DNA from: Emergomyces orientalis
Lineage: Eukaryota; Ascomycota; Eurotiomycetes; Onygenales; Ajellomycetaceae
Assembly: GCA_002110485.1 (NCBI GenBank)
Contig: MOWL01000067.1
Span: forward strand, 2,914,001-2,978,000
Length of the DNA: 64,000 nt
Reading direction: 5' to 3'
Shown: piece after piece, positions 1-11,283 of the stretch
Layout of the letters: every line of letters starts with the position of its first letter
Numbering within the stretch: the stretch's first letter is position 1
Made by a program: the position numbers and the translations under genes
Notes under the pieces: generated by a model
What the model saw: the letters and a program-made list of their open reading frames with translations, nothing else
The model's database searches: none
What the model was told of the DNA's origin: nothing

Positions 1-1395
1 CCGTGCCAAGACGAAAGAGAATAAAAGAATGCAAAGGAAGCACGGGAAAAGGAGATTCATTGTTATGTTGCATTGTATCTCAACTAATTCAATGTTAAAT
101 CTAGAGGAACTAAAATAGAATGGTTTGTACTCAGGAATATGGACAACATAGGTGCTTTGAAACACGTATTGAATAAATGAATAATTATATATATGTATAT
201 ATATATGTACAAATACCCAAACATAATATATGCCTCAGCGTATAAAAGAGGCGGCTATTTTACATCTTACATAGTAAAAGCTGGCAAAATTAAAGGAGGA
301 AAATGAAATAACACTCACTCATTCAACAATATTCTTAACTCCCACAAAGATAAAGGAAGGAAAAAGAAGCGAAAAACGAAGGGAAAAATAAAAATTGTGG
401 GTCGGTAACTTCAGAGAAGTAAAAATGAGAAGCTTGAAAGGAAAAAAAGAGACGAGAAGAACAAAATCCGATAACTGTTTAATGTAAGATAAAACATGGC
501 GAGGAAGCGTGTGTATAATACACTTTTATAATGTACGGGCGAGAAGCCCTTTGAATATGGGAGGATATTGAGTGGGGGAGGGCAGAGGAATGAACGAGAA
601 AAAGAACACACGAATGCGTAATGATTAATTTTTGCAAAAAATAAAAAAAGTAAGGCACAAGGGTTTGAAAAGGGAGAGAGAGTTTACAATTATATATATT
701 TAAAAAAGCTCGAGAAAAAAAGCCATGGATTGCTCTGTTTTGGCAAATATGACGGCCTGCTGTGGAATGAGATTTAGAGAGAAGGGGGAAAAAAAAGGAA
801 AAGAAAAGAAAGGGACAAGAAAAAGAAAAGCCAATATAGGAATCAAAAGGAACAAACAAACAATGGCAAAAGCAATTGATGAGTATAAAACAAGTAGGAA
901 AGGAAGAAAAAAAAGGAGTCTGTTCTATACAGGTGGGCACAGGCCGTTAATCGACTGCGCGATGAGTACTTCGAGAAAAAGAAAAAAGGAAACATGAAAG
1001 CAAAGTTAAAGTAAAAGAGCAAGGGGAAGTATGAATGAAAAAGAAAATGAAAAGGAAAAAAAAACAGAAGATGCCAGCAGCATACAAAAAAACCGGTACA
1101 GCGAACGGCAATGCATGATTAGAAGAGTGGTCCTTAAAAAACAATGGTTACAATCTGCTCCGTTCAAACAAAAGAAGAAGAAAAACAAGAAAAATACCAT
1201 GTACACAACACAACCAACCAACCAACCAAACAAGCAGCTCCCCCCTGCCTTAGCGTTCCGCGATTACTTCCATTATTTAATGTGAATAGGGGGCAGAGGA
1301 GGAGTAAAGCGGAAGAAAAGGAAAAGGAAGATCAAGCAAGGAGGAAAAGAAATTAGAAAAACCATTGCTAACTGCTAGTTGCTGCGGTTATATTT
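1..1395. other. Intergenic 3' flank of the SMI1-like gene, homopurine-rich
   Basis: No supported gene. The + strand is strongly purine-rich (runs of A and G from about 290 to 1370), so a transcript continuing from the minus-strand SMI1-like gene would have a pyrimidine-rich 3' end. The short ORFs here are low-complexity translations of the A/G tracts, without domains. A TA-rich stretch lies at about 185-235. Confidence 0.6.
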
Positions 1396-3174
1396 CTAGA
1401 TGGCAATACTCTTCATCCCTTCCAAAGCATCAGCGTCCAGTCCAGTCGACGAACGTGGCGTTGTCAGGTCACTTCTGCGTTTGTCCTTTTCCTTTTGTTT
1501 CGACGTTTTAGGAGAAGGGTCTGTTACTGCGGGGTCATTAGTGGTGACATCGCTCGTGGAGGTGTCCGTTGTTGTCGTCGTCGTTGTGGTGTTGGTTGTG
1601 GTGGTAGTGGTGGAAGAGGCAGCATCTACAATGCTCTCTGGTTTCTTGGCCGTATCGGAATTTAAAGAACCAGGGCCGCCGCCTATTTTGTTGCTACCGC
1701 CGGGGCCCGAAACAGCTGGCGAGGTTGCTTCCTCTGTAACTCGGGCAAGAGGGCTCGAAACTCCAAATGGCGTTTTTGGGCTTGCATTTGGTCCCCGAGT
1801 GGGGAATCGATGGGGAGAACGTCCGCGTTCATCTCCGTTGGCGGTTGTTGGGCTTCCATAGGGAGAATCTCTGCTTCCATTCACGCCAGTATTCAACCCA
1901 AGACCGTTCGTTGCCTTTCTCCTCGGAGGTCTCCGGCCATACTTCTGGTCTGTGCGCCAACGTAGAATTTCGAGATAGGGAGGTTCCACACCTGGTTGCT
2001 TGAATTGTTTCAGCTTGAGCTCCCCCGACTCGTCGTCCACGAAAGATTTTGGGGAACATAGATCCTCCGCAACAATGGCGAGAAAGGCAGCCCATGATCT
2101 CGCAACCACGTATTTGCAGTCGTAGTCACGGCCAAATATAATAACCTGACCCCATTTCCCCGCTGGTCCTGGCGCTAAATCAATAGCAATGTTGTTTCCG
2201 CCCCAGTCACGAGCAAGCGGGATCCAGCTGGGGTGGGCATATGCTTTCTGAATGGCCTTTGGTGGTTGGGAATCCTGTTTATCCAACAATTCCTGTCTCC
2301 ATAGCGGGTTTGAGCCTATTTGAGGTGGTGGTGGTGGTGGAGGTGCTGATGAGGAGGAAGCGGCGGAGCTTCCGCCAAAAGCTTTTATGGGTGGTTGAGG
2401 AGGGGAGAATGTAGAGGAACTGAGGAATTCTTCGTTAACAGTCCTCCAATTTTTCCATTCCTGGACAATTTCCTCGCAGTCGAGCAGCATGCAGCCAAAA
2501 ATGATACCTGTTGGCCTCCCACCGCGTTCTTGTCCGTCGTGAATTTGTAGAGATTCCCGAACCTCGATTGGAAGAGTGCAATCCAATTCATGTTCCAGCT
2601 CATTAACATCATTCTGCGAACATCCTTCACACAATTGATCGTAAAGTTCCTCGTAGTTGTTTTCCGTCCATCGATCGATCTTTCTCCAAGAATGTGAAAC
2701 AGGCGGAGGGGGCGGGGCACCGTCATGGAAACTCTGCATTTGTATTTCTGTAGGAGTAACACCATCTGGGCTTTTGAGCTCGTTTGACCTTCTCTGTTGG
2801 GACGATAATGACCTCATGCCTGGCGAGTAGGGTCTAACAGGAGAGGTGACTCCTCCTTGTGATCCTGACCATCCTGGGCTGGAGGATCGTTTGGCAGTAT
2901 TGTCTTCGAAGGAGGTCAGATCCGCACGGGATTCGACAGCGCTTGTAGCCACGGAGGTGAGGGGAGCATTGCGGTTTTGGCTAAGGGGAACATGTTGACC
3001 AGTTCGATAGGGAGAATCGTGGGAGGCGTGTCTGTCATTAGAAGTCATGGTATGCCAGAAGGAGCGGAATGCCGAGCCGAAACTGGGATAGATTAGCCGG
3101 TCGTCCGCCATCACGGCCAGAGAGAGAAGAGGAAACCAAAATTTAAACTTATTAGCAGGTAATACTTACGACAT
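1396..3174 (-). CDS. SMI1: SMI1/KNR4-like cell wall assembly regulator
   Basis: Homologue of yeast Smi1/Knr4, a largely disordered hub that links cell-wall synthesis (glucan and chitin synthase expression, cell-integrity MAP kinase signalling) to growth. The Smi1/Knr4 domain covers about residues 134-343 of the spliced product, starting at WRKIDRW and holding the GRPTGIIFG and GKWGQVIIFGRDY signatures; a Pro/Ser-rich loop interrupts it and a long Ser/Thr/Pro tail follows. Two starts are possible. The unspliced frame opens at 3114 (572 aa). I prefer a 5-nt first exon (3170-3174, ATGTC), an 87-nt intron with GTAAGT donor, a GCTAAT branch and a CAG acceptor, and exon 2 from 3082 to 1396. This gives 563 aa starting MSFGSAFRSFWHTMTS, close to what I recall of other fungal Smi1 N termini. 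The family call is firm; the start is likely but not proven. Confidence 0.9.
3083..3169 (-). other. Predicted 5' intron of the SMI1-like gene
   Basis: On the minus strand: donor GTAAGT, a GCTAAT branch-like motif close to the acceptor, and acceptor CCCAG. Splicing joins ATGTC to the main frame without a shift. If it is not spliced, translation would start inside it at 3114. Confidence 0.65.
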
Positions 3175-6100
3175 GGCGGGCGAGGGAGAGAGGTAGGTAA
3201 ATAGTTAGGTGGAATTTGGGCAGGAGAGTGTGGTGTTTAGAGACTCGACGGGAATCCAAAGGGTCATCCAGAGGGGGAACGTGGTTTGACAATCATCAAC
3301 AAATCACGAAGGCGAACAGTGATTCCCAGCCCTACAAAGATTGCAACCATAGAAAGAAAGGCTTATCCGATGAGCTGATCGTCAACGACACGCGCGGGGA
3401 GAGCGATAGCAAGCAGCCGCTGGTTCACAAAGGGCCTAGAGAGGCGCGGACGGAGAGAGAGTACGAGAAGGGGGTCTAGGCCAAAGGCAAGACACGAGGT
3501 AATTGGGAGGTCGCGTGGAGGAAGAGAAGACTCCAGAATGCCTTGGTAGACAGCAAAAATAGATCGGAGAGAAGCCGATAGAGGGTAAATGGATAAAAAA
3601 GTTGGAGTGGGTGTTGAGTGTTGACGTCGAAGTTGGCATTTGGGGTTGGGACTTGACGAGTTGACGAGTTTGGGAGTTTCCAAGGGAGTTGGAGCGAGAA
3701 AAAAAAAAAAGGGCGCCCCGGGGCCTGGCAACGGGGGCCAATAAACAGGGTTGAGGGGCGGTAGTTTGTACCTACTCTCGAACACCAGAACGAAACTACA
3801 CCACAGTAATCTGCTATGGATATAAAAAACTGCCAAAACTCTGATTCAATCTGGTTATTGCTTATTTTCTATATTTTTTTCCTGTTGTCTGCTCACTAAT
3901 ATTTAGACCAACCCCCTATTATGCCTGTTTCTCCAGATACATAATCTCACTTCTGCATTCTGTACAAGGGCTAGCTCCAAGTACCTGAAACCAATAAACA
4001 AAATTTTAATCTCAAAAGGCACCATTGGAAACGTTCGGATTTCCCGACAGTTGACGGCGGCAAAAAAAAAAAAAGGATACAAAATCTTAAATAAAAATGG
4101 AGAAGTCGAAAAAGAATGAAAAATAAAGAATTCCTCATGTATTTCCATAGGTCATTTCAAAAGTAACTTAAACTGTAACTAATTACTTTTATCATCATTG
4201 ATGATCTTATTCCAAGTATGGAGAAAAATGAAAATCCTTGCAATTTCGGAAATGAAAATAGTTGTAGGCTATTAAATACCATACATGATTTTTTTCCCCT
4301 CTAATACGTATCATCACAACCCTTTCTCACCTGCAGAGAAAAGTTTCGCATAGATAGATAAATATCAATCCTATGGCCTTTTTCTTTCTTTCTGTCCATT
4401 GGTGACTAGGTGTTCTTATTATTCCTGCTATTCCTGGCTTGCTGGCGCTGTCAGCTCGGGAGTGGATGACCGCCCTTACAACGCCCCCTGACGCCTTCTC
4501 CTTGATCCGCCAGGGGGGAATGAATAATAATTAAAACAGGGGGACACAGACCAACTGGACAACGCATCTTGGGATTTTTGTTTGTTGCGTGGCGAACGCC
4601 GAATATGCAAGAGGATGCAAGCCCCTTGCAGGTGTGGTGGCTGCCCTGCTCGCTGGCGCTTGGAAGAAAAGGCTTAGTTAGATCCGCGTGTGGATCAAGA
4701 GGGTGGAAGGATGAATGGTGGATTTGGGGCGCGGGGGGGCGCGGGGGGCTGAAGGATTTTTAGGAGAACATCATATTAGTGTAAGATGTTGGAGCGCCAA
4801 TAAACAATTTACCAATGGATGGACGTCTAAAGTAGAAAGATTTTTGCATGTTAGGAATCTATTTTGAAATATTAATTACTGGTGACAACTAACTCTGGCT
4901 GATGGCATCATCCGAATGTGGAGGCTGCTAGGGCCTATAAGATATGCATCAACCCCCCAAATCATCCCTCCTGAACTTTTGAAAGATGGAATGTAATAAT
5001 TTTACCAGTTAAATTTCTAGTGTGTGCAAGGGACATTTGTTCCATGCCTCCACACAAAGATACAAGACATATTCTCTCATCCAAACATGAAGAACAGAAT
5101 TGCATGACTTTATCAAGAATGCATGCAGTTCATGAAATTAAGTTGAGTGAGATATTTCAAAACATCTTCTGTAGCTCACATTTAACACACTCAAAAATAA
5201 ATATAAGTCTTTGCTTTTTCACTATTGTTAATGCTTCATCAGTATAATTCAAGCAGAAATATTATTTTATATTTTAATTTGATACATTTGCATGCTTGCT
5301 CACAACAGACAGTTGAATAAGAAGCACATTAAAAAAGAAAAAAAAAAAAAAGGACAGATCAACCATTCATTTTCTAGAAGATGCGAGCACTCAATCTCCC
5401 AATTGCCAACAGGTTAAAAACAAACCCCTTTCCCTTTCAGAAAATCAAAGGGTAAGCAGAATGAACACATAGCATGCAAGAAAATATAAAAATAAACATA
5501 GATAAATAAGTAAAAGAGTGAATTTAGCAGGCTAGCTAAGAAGCTATTTTGTTACCTATAAACAAAAGCAAGGCATGGTAAACATTATGCATGCAAATGC
5601 TAGCCTTACAAGAAAGCAAGAAAAGAGAGTGACATCATATTAGTTAACAAAGAATGAGCGGAGGAGAGGGAAAGCAAAAGGCAAGAAGGTAACAAAAAAC
5701 AGTGTTTGAAAGAAGAGAGAGCATAAATGAATGACTGAGTGAGTGAGTGAGTGAGTGAAAAGCAAATAAAGAAAGAAGAAAGAAGCAAACATTGAGAGGG
5801 CGAACAAACAATACGTAGAAAAAGGAAACATGTGGTGAGTGCGAGAGTGTGTAAGCCATCAAGGCAAGCGAGAGGTAGAGGTGTGGCCGTTTGTATTTGC
5901 AGCCATACAGTGAAGTATTGAATATAAGGGGAAAAGGGAAAGAAAAAAAAGCAAAAAAATCCCAAGCACTTGGAAACATGGTGTCAGGGGAGGGAAAAAA
6001 CAGTAAAGAAGCTTTCAAAAGACAATGGCATAGGTAGGGGTGTTGAAGCGTGGAGCGTTAAGGTCAAGCAAGCCCTGGTCAATATTTGAAACAAGTTAAC

Positions 6101-6674
6101 AACCTTTCCACGGGCTCTCAATATCCCCAATCCCAATATCCGGTTGTTCCCAACAAAAAAACCGTTCCATGAATCCCTCCATACCCCCTCCTAGACGCCG
6201 TGCTGAAAAGCGAAAAGGGAAAAAGAAAAAAAGGGGGCTCAAAACGGATACCTTGAAAAATGCTCCAAGCCAACGGGGTCATATAATCATATCGATACAT
6301 CTCACCAGGGGACCGTGAAACCAAAAAAAAGAGAGAAAAGAGATAGAAAAGAAACCCCGAAAGAGCGGTAACGAAATGGAGCAAAACAAAAACAGAAAAG
6401 GTAAACCTCATAATTGCGAGCCTCTCTAGGAATTGCGGAATGACAAAGGTAGAAACCGAACCTGTCGAAATATAGGAAAGAAAATGTATAAAATAAAACC
6501 CATAACCGTAAAGCGAAAGGGGTTTCACATCATTCGAATTATCAATACTAAGCGTAGTAAAAAAGTGGAAAAAATATCGAAGGGGGAGTGAATGCAGTAC
6601 GAGGAGAAGAGCTTGTTGAAATTTATCGGAAAAGATATGTTCCACAGATATGCTCGTAGAGTAACCCCCGATTA
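3175..6674. other. Intergenic region between the SMI1-like and EDC1-like genes
   Basis: No supported gene in 3.5 kb. The part near 3175-3720 is presumably the promoter and leader of the SMI1-like gene. From about 4914 to 5382 I see no CpG dinucleotide, and the surrounding 4.84-5.60 kb holds several TGCATG motifs. From about 5600 to 6650 the + strand is purine-rich, as downstream of other minus-strand genes here. ORFs in this interval are low-complexity. Confidence 0.55.
5735..5758. repeat. (GAGT)n microsatellite
   Basis: About six tandem GAGT units inside the purine-rich flank downstream of the EDC1-like gene. Confidence 0.85.
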
Positions 6675-8093
6675 CTAGACTCGATTATGGTTTGAATCGA
6701 GCTTCAAAATACGGCGTAAGTCTGCCTCCATCTGCCTCGCGTCAATGGGGTTAGCCTTGGTAGAACTGGAACGAGGAGAAGGCACATCTGAAATAAAGGA
6801 TGGATGGATCCTGTTTGGAGTTGGAGACGTGAGATTCACGTATGTTTGAGAGCGCTTCAGATGCGTTTGGCCGCCACCTTCCATCGAGAAAGGTGGGCTG
6901 TTGATAGGGCTAGTAGACGAAAGTTCCCGACGAAGATTTGAAGACGGGGTTCGAGACGCTTGAGGGCCGTTACAGACGGACGACAGGTACTGGTGTGCAA
7001 TGCTACCACTGCCTGGACTGTGACCTTTGGGGGAAGTTTTTATTTCCTCAAACGGGACTGGTGTTGGCGGCCCAGATGCGTGCCGAGCAAACGGCGAGGC
7101 GTTACCAGCAGTCCAACTTCTCGAACTGAAGATGTTCGAGTCGTCAAGTACCTTGGGCGATGCAGAGGATGGGCGCTGTGGTCGTGGATTTAAGAGTAGA
7201 TCCTTTAGCGCTTCAGTTTTGGCTTTTCTCTGGTCCTCGTCTAGAGTCACGGTATCATTAGGCCTTGAAGGAGAGCTGGGTGAGCGGAGTGCATTAATTC
7301 GGTCCTTATAGGGAGTAGCAAATGACGGCCCAATTGCCATTCTGCGACTCTCAGGAGATTCCAACTCAAGAGGGAAAATAGCTCCAGGGGTCACATCTCG
7401 CGGTTGCGTCTTTGCTTGCCTCGAAAGATTTGGCTGAGGTGGCGAGGGTTTTGCAGATTGAGTCACGCAGTTGACAGGTCGACTCGTAACTTTCGTCCCT
7501 TTTGCAGATTTGAAAAGAAATTCAAGAGGTGAAGGGATCTCTTCGGTGCTTTGCGGGGCGGCAACGGAGGCCTTGGGCTTTGTAGGCGTGTCATCAAGAG
7601 GGCCTATATCTCGTGACCCATGTTCGGGTGATCCAGAGGTTTGCCGGTCAGGGACAGATTTTGAGAAGAATGTTGGAATAGGCAAAGCTGAGGGAGCAGG
7701 AGATGCATGGAAAGTGGGCCCAGCGTAATGTGTCCCATCTTTAAGGGTAGATAATATGTTAGGTTGCGACGCTGAGTGACCGTGGCCAAGGGATGTTCCG
7801 TTGGTCATTGGGGAAGGGTTCGATGGTTGCGTGTTATTTTTCTTTCCAGGCCTCCCCATTTTCTTCTGCGATGCGCCTTCAGAAACAGTATTATTGGAAG
7901 TTTCCTCAGGACTGGGGCTCGGGGGGGTCGAACGAGGATGGGGAGGGGTGAAGTGATTTTGGTTTTGGTTTTGGTTTTGGTTTGATGGTCCGCTGCGCAA
8001 TGTATTAGTGGCGGGATGGCCCGCCTTGGAGTTTTTTCGATTACGGCGAGGGTTGCGAGGACCCTTTGGGGTGGTAGGGATTGGAGCCGACAT
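6675..8093 (-). CDS. Edc1/PNRC-like mRNA decapping activator
   Basis: 472-aa, almost wholly disordered protein rich in Ser, Pro, Asn and Gln. The key element is at about residues 121-143: a YAGPTF motif (123-128) followed after a short spacer by a proline motif LPIP (137-140). A YAGxxF activation motif plus an LPxP EVH1-type ligand is the arrangement of yeast Edc1/Edc2 and animal PNRC proteins, which bind Dcp1 and stimulate Dcp2 decapping, so a role in cytoplasmic mRNA decay is inferred. A GRP-containing basic patch lies near residues 77-86, QN repeats near 39-46 (a GGTTTT-type DNA repeat at 7961-7982), and a short predicted helix (about 452-466) closes the protein. It is single-exon, with ATG at 8093 and stop at 6675. 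Nothing outside the motif identifies the family, so the assignment rests mostly on those 20 residues. Confidence 0.72.
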   Translation of the reverse strand: MSAPIPTTPKGPRNPRRNRKNSKAGHPATNTLRSGPSNQNQNQNQNHFTPPHPRSTPPSPSPEETSNNTVSEGASQKKMGRPGKKNNTQPSNPSPMTNGTSLGHGHSASQPNILSTLKDGTHYAGPTFHASPAPSALPIPTFFSKSVPDRQTSGSPEHGSRDIGPLDDTPTKPKASVAAPQSTEEIPSPLEFLFKSAKGTKVTSRPVNCVTQSAKPSPPQPNLSRQAKTQPRDVTPGAIFPLELESPESRRMAIGPSFATPYKDRINALRSPSSPSRPNDTVTLDEDQRKAKTEALKDLLLNPRPQRPSSASPKVLDDSNIFSSRSWTAGNASPFARHASGPPTPVPFEEIKTSPKGHSPGSGSIAHQYLSSVCNGPQASRTPSSNLRRELSSTSPINSPPFSMEGGGQTHLKRSQTYVNLTSPTPNRIHPSFISDVPSPRSSSTKANPIDARQMEADLRRILKLDSNHNRV

Positions 8094-9207
8094 TATGACT
8101 CAAAAATATGGCTTAATAAATAGGCAGCCTGGGTGTAGAGATAATAGAAGGAAATATAAACGCGACAGAAGACAACAAAAGATCCACGAAGAAAAGAACC
8201 GAAGGGCTAAATGAGGCAGATCGATACAAGCGAAACACCAAGACGAAGGAATCGAAGAGCAGGTCTATTTTCTGCAAATCAAGAGATCGAGTACGAGAGC
8301 CGGAAAACAATCACGAATCTGAGGGGTCGAAGCTAGTTTCTCGAGGGCGTTTTTTGGGAGGCGATGATGGTGCTGTGTATCTGCGTGGCTGGGTAGCTGA
8401 AGGGAATGACTGAGTGAAGGAGAGGGAAACGGATGCCTGAAGCATATTCATAATTTAAGAAGAACGCGCATATGTGGTAGAAATATATGGGGAATAAGAT
8501 AGTAAACTGGTGTCTAAGAAGCGCGGAAGATGGTGGAAGATATGTGATGCGGTAGATGAGGTTGACGATGAAGATAGAGGGACGGCGTGCGTTGTTGTTG
8601 GAAGTCAGAGGTTGAAGAGCCGCCATCCGATTATTATCCACTCATATGACGGAGCAGCCACCAGCCACATCCAAGTTAGTTTCCATATTTGGGTGAGGCT
8701 CAACGGAAAGTGGCGCAGTCAATCGGCTTTTCTTGCCAGATAGGAATATTCCGGAAATATAGATATTCCGAGACCCTCTGGGGCTTTGCTTATGTCATAG
8801 CCCCCAGATTGTCCCTCCCCGCGGCCTCTGTCGAGGGTTAACAAGGAATCAGATCTCGTATACAACTACGGCAGAGTCCTTGCGGAGTGAGGAACTTGTT
8901 GGATTTTTGAGAAGCTTAGCCAGTCCCGGAATGAGCCTTATTTTGTTTGGCGCCCTGGAAATTCCCCTCTGGCAGTGAAATAACCTACCTATACCTTTGC
9001 ACACTCGGCCAAAGGCACCAGTTTAGACCAAACCCGAGCTCTCTCCCTTGTTTACTCTTTTACCTTCCACGGTTTTGAAACCCCAGCAACCTCTCTTGAT
9101 ATTACTCCTCGTCGTTACCTCGTAACTATACCTTCAATTTACACATCCCTACCAATATTAAGCAGAATAACATCCACCCTAACACGTCCCCCCCCCCTCC
9201 CCAAAAT
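8094..9207. promoter_or_regulatory. Divergent upstream region of EDC1-like and RBX1
   Basis: 1.1 kb between two head-to-head start codons. It should hold both promoters and leaders. The stretch just before RBX1 (about 9000-9207) is C/T-rich, ending in a C-run before ATG at 9208, as is common for fungal transcription starts. I see no coding potential. Confidence 0.5.
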
Positions 9208-9947
9208 ATGGCCGACGTCGAAATGAAAGATGCCGCGCCCGGTGCTTCTGGGAAATCAAAGGCTGTTGCCAGAGGAGGCAAATCAGCCCTTGGTGAAGCC
9301 AAAGGAGACACAAAGAAACGCTTCGAAGTGAAGAAAGTATGTTTTTTCTTGGTTGGCTCGCTCTGCAGTACACTTTTCTCTCTCTCTCTCCGTCTCTCTC
9401 TCTCACTCTCTTTTTCTCTCTCTCTTGTTTTTTATTAGCTCAACAAGTACAATGGCTGACAGTTTGGCTTCTTAACTTTTTTCCCCACGTAATAGTGGAA
9501 TGCCGTTGCGCTGTGGGCTTGGGATATCGTCGTGGATAACTGTGCCATTTGCAGAAACCATATCATGGATCTATGTGAGTGTTAGGAATATGAAAGGGGG
9601 CGCAAATATTATTATTATTATCAGATATTTGGGGGGTGTGGAGTGAGAATGGGATATCATGTCTGACTGCCTTTTGTTCTATATCTGCAGGTATCGAATG
9701 CCAGGCAAACCAAGGCTCGTCCACAACGGAAGAATGCACTGTTGCCTGGGGGATTTGTAACGTGAGTTATATTTCTTTCATTATTTCATATACTATTATC
9801 TGTTACAGTGCTAACCAAAGATGTCTTCGATCGTGTATGTGTTTATAGCACGCATTCCACTTCCACTGCATCTCGAGATGGTTGAGAACCCGACAAGTAT
9901 GCCCGCTTGATAACAGGGACTGGGAGTTCCAGAAATACGGACGATAG
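9208..9947 (+). CDS. rbx1: RING-box protein Rbx1/Hrt1 (Roc1), SCF ubiquitin ligase subunit
   Basis: Catalytic RING-H2 subunit of cullin-RING ligases: it binds the cullin C terminus and recruits the E2 for ubiquitin or Nedd8 transfer. Four exons: 9208-9336, 9496-9574, 9691-9761 and 9849-9947, all with GT..AG introns (GTATGT, GTGAGT, GTGAGT donors) and compatible phases, giving 125 aa. A short variable N terminus is followed by the diagnostic WNAVALWAWDIVVDNCAICR block, then CIEC, the HAFHFHC zinc ligands and the C-terminal RxVCPLDNRDWEFQKYGR end (R instead of the usual N in places). All cysteine and histidine ligands expected for the three-zinc Rbx1 RING are present. Length is slightly above yeast and human (about 108-121 aa). 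It is convergent with SPC1 downstream. Confidence is high because exon joins restore an uninterrupted family match. Confidence 0.97.
9373..9427 (+). repeat. (CT)n-rich tract in RBX1 intron 1
   Basis: An imperfect CT microsatellite fills much of the first RBX1 intron (9337-9495), between the GTATGT donor and the TAATAG acceptor. Confidence 0.8.
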
Positions 9948-10575
9948 AAGCTATAAATAGCACATACAATCCATACCACCAAACGGAGCGGGACCCGATT
10001 TCACACTGTTTGACTTGGGGACTGCGTTTTCTTTCAACACCCAGGTCTAACACCCACGATGAAGCTGTTGGCTAGGGGATGCTATGCAGAGGAGCGAACC
10101 TAAAGCCCAAGTCATTTAGATCGGGGAGGCTCAGGCTGGAGGCGGGGAGGCTTGGAATACTGACTATGTTATGGCGTTACGAAAACAATTTTGATGAAGC
10201 AAGCTCGGTTTTGAGTTTTTTTTTCTTTCCCCTTATATATTATTGAAAGTTCCTGGGGAAATAAAACCCAGAATCTGAAGGAGCGAAAAAATGAAATAGA
10301 GCGTCACTTTTTCTACGTACCCTAACCTTCTGTTTCTCTTTTTCCTTCCCTTTCCTCCATCTTTTTAGCACCCACATTGGTGTGTAAGTAATGTGTTTCC
10401 GGATATGCCAATCCCATGTATAAAATTGACACATCTTACAGAAACCAAATAGAGACAACCTCAAAATAACACATTCCATTTTATTGTATCATCATTAATA
10501 AAGACAATGTAGGAGATAAAATCAAAATGCATCCGCTCTCGTCCTCTAACCCACCACGCCATCACAAGCCATTCA
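9948..10575. other. Convergent intergenic region RBX1/SPC1
   Basis: 3' flanks of two convergent genes; T-rich and TATA-like stretches near 10207-10240 and AT-rich sequence near 10480-10530 could serve as polyadenylation signals. No supported ORF. Confidence 0.5.
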
Positions 10576-11283
10576 TCACCGCTTCTCCCCTCCTATTACT
10601 ATGCCTTCTCTTCCCACACCCCCAGACCCAGCAATCAACCACGGTTCCGGGTGTTTATTATACATCGGCCAGGGCGGCACAACTGCCAGCGCCGTTATGA
10701 GCGTCCCCGCCAGCCCAATCCAAAGGGTTAGGTGTACATCTTCGTAAGTGTAGCCGACGACGAAAGCGATGGCCTGTGTTTGTCGTGAGGGATGGTGGTT
10801 GTCAGTTGGATTTTTTTTCTTTTGCTTCTTCTTTTTCTTTTCTTGTGTGGAGAAACATATTGGTGGGGGATGGGCAATGGTAAGGGAGAGCTTATCCTGG
10901 GGTTCTGTGGGAGATTGGAGACGAGAAGAGGGGACTTACGGCGAAGATGCTGAGGAGGCCTGTACAGAGGTGTTCAGCGATGCGCTGGCCGTGGAAGTCC
11001 TGCAATGGATTTTCAAAACATTAGTTTTCTCTTTTCTGGTTGATCAAAGTGTCATATCATCAAAGCTCCCCAACATTGATTCTGTGGATAAGGTGCTGAG
11101 GCTGTTTGGGACAATGTTTTCTACATCTGCAGGAATTGGCAAATCCCGCAAATGTGTCCTTTGTTCAGGGAGTGAGATATTTCGGCGGGGGGAAGGAAGG
11201 GAAAGCAAAGCTTCGCGCATATATTTTGTACGTACTATTTGGGCCTCGAAGAGATCTTGGAGGGGAGCGAGGAGGTCGTCCAT
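10576..11283 (-). CDS. spc1: Signal peptidase complex subunit Spc1 (SPCS1, 12 kDa)
   Basis: Small non-catalytic ER membrane subunit of signal peptidase, which helps select genuine signal peptides. Three minus-strand exons: 11236-11283 (MDDLLAPLQDLFEAQI), 10940-10999 and 10576-10773. Introns have GTACGT and GTAAGT donors and AG acceptors, all in phase 0. The product is 101 aa, the usual size. After the N-terminal amphipathic segment, the DFHGQRIAEHL motif typical of the family leads into two membrane segments, about residues 28-46 and 52-70, separated by a short polar turn, followed by VVPPWPMYNKHP, the best-conserved Spc1 signature. The exons were assembled by hand; the match across every junction makes the model secure. 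The last 14 or so residues are less conserved. Confidence 0.93.

Noticed and set aside
1400..1861. 153-aa plus-strand ORF rich in valine
   Set aside because: Antisense shadow of the Thr-rich tail of the SMI1-like gene.
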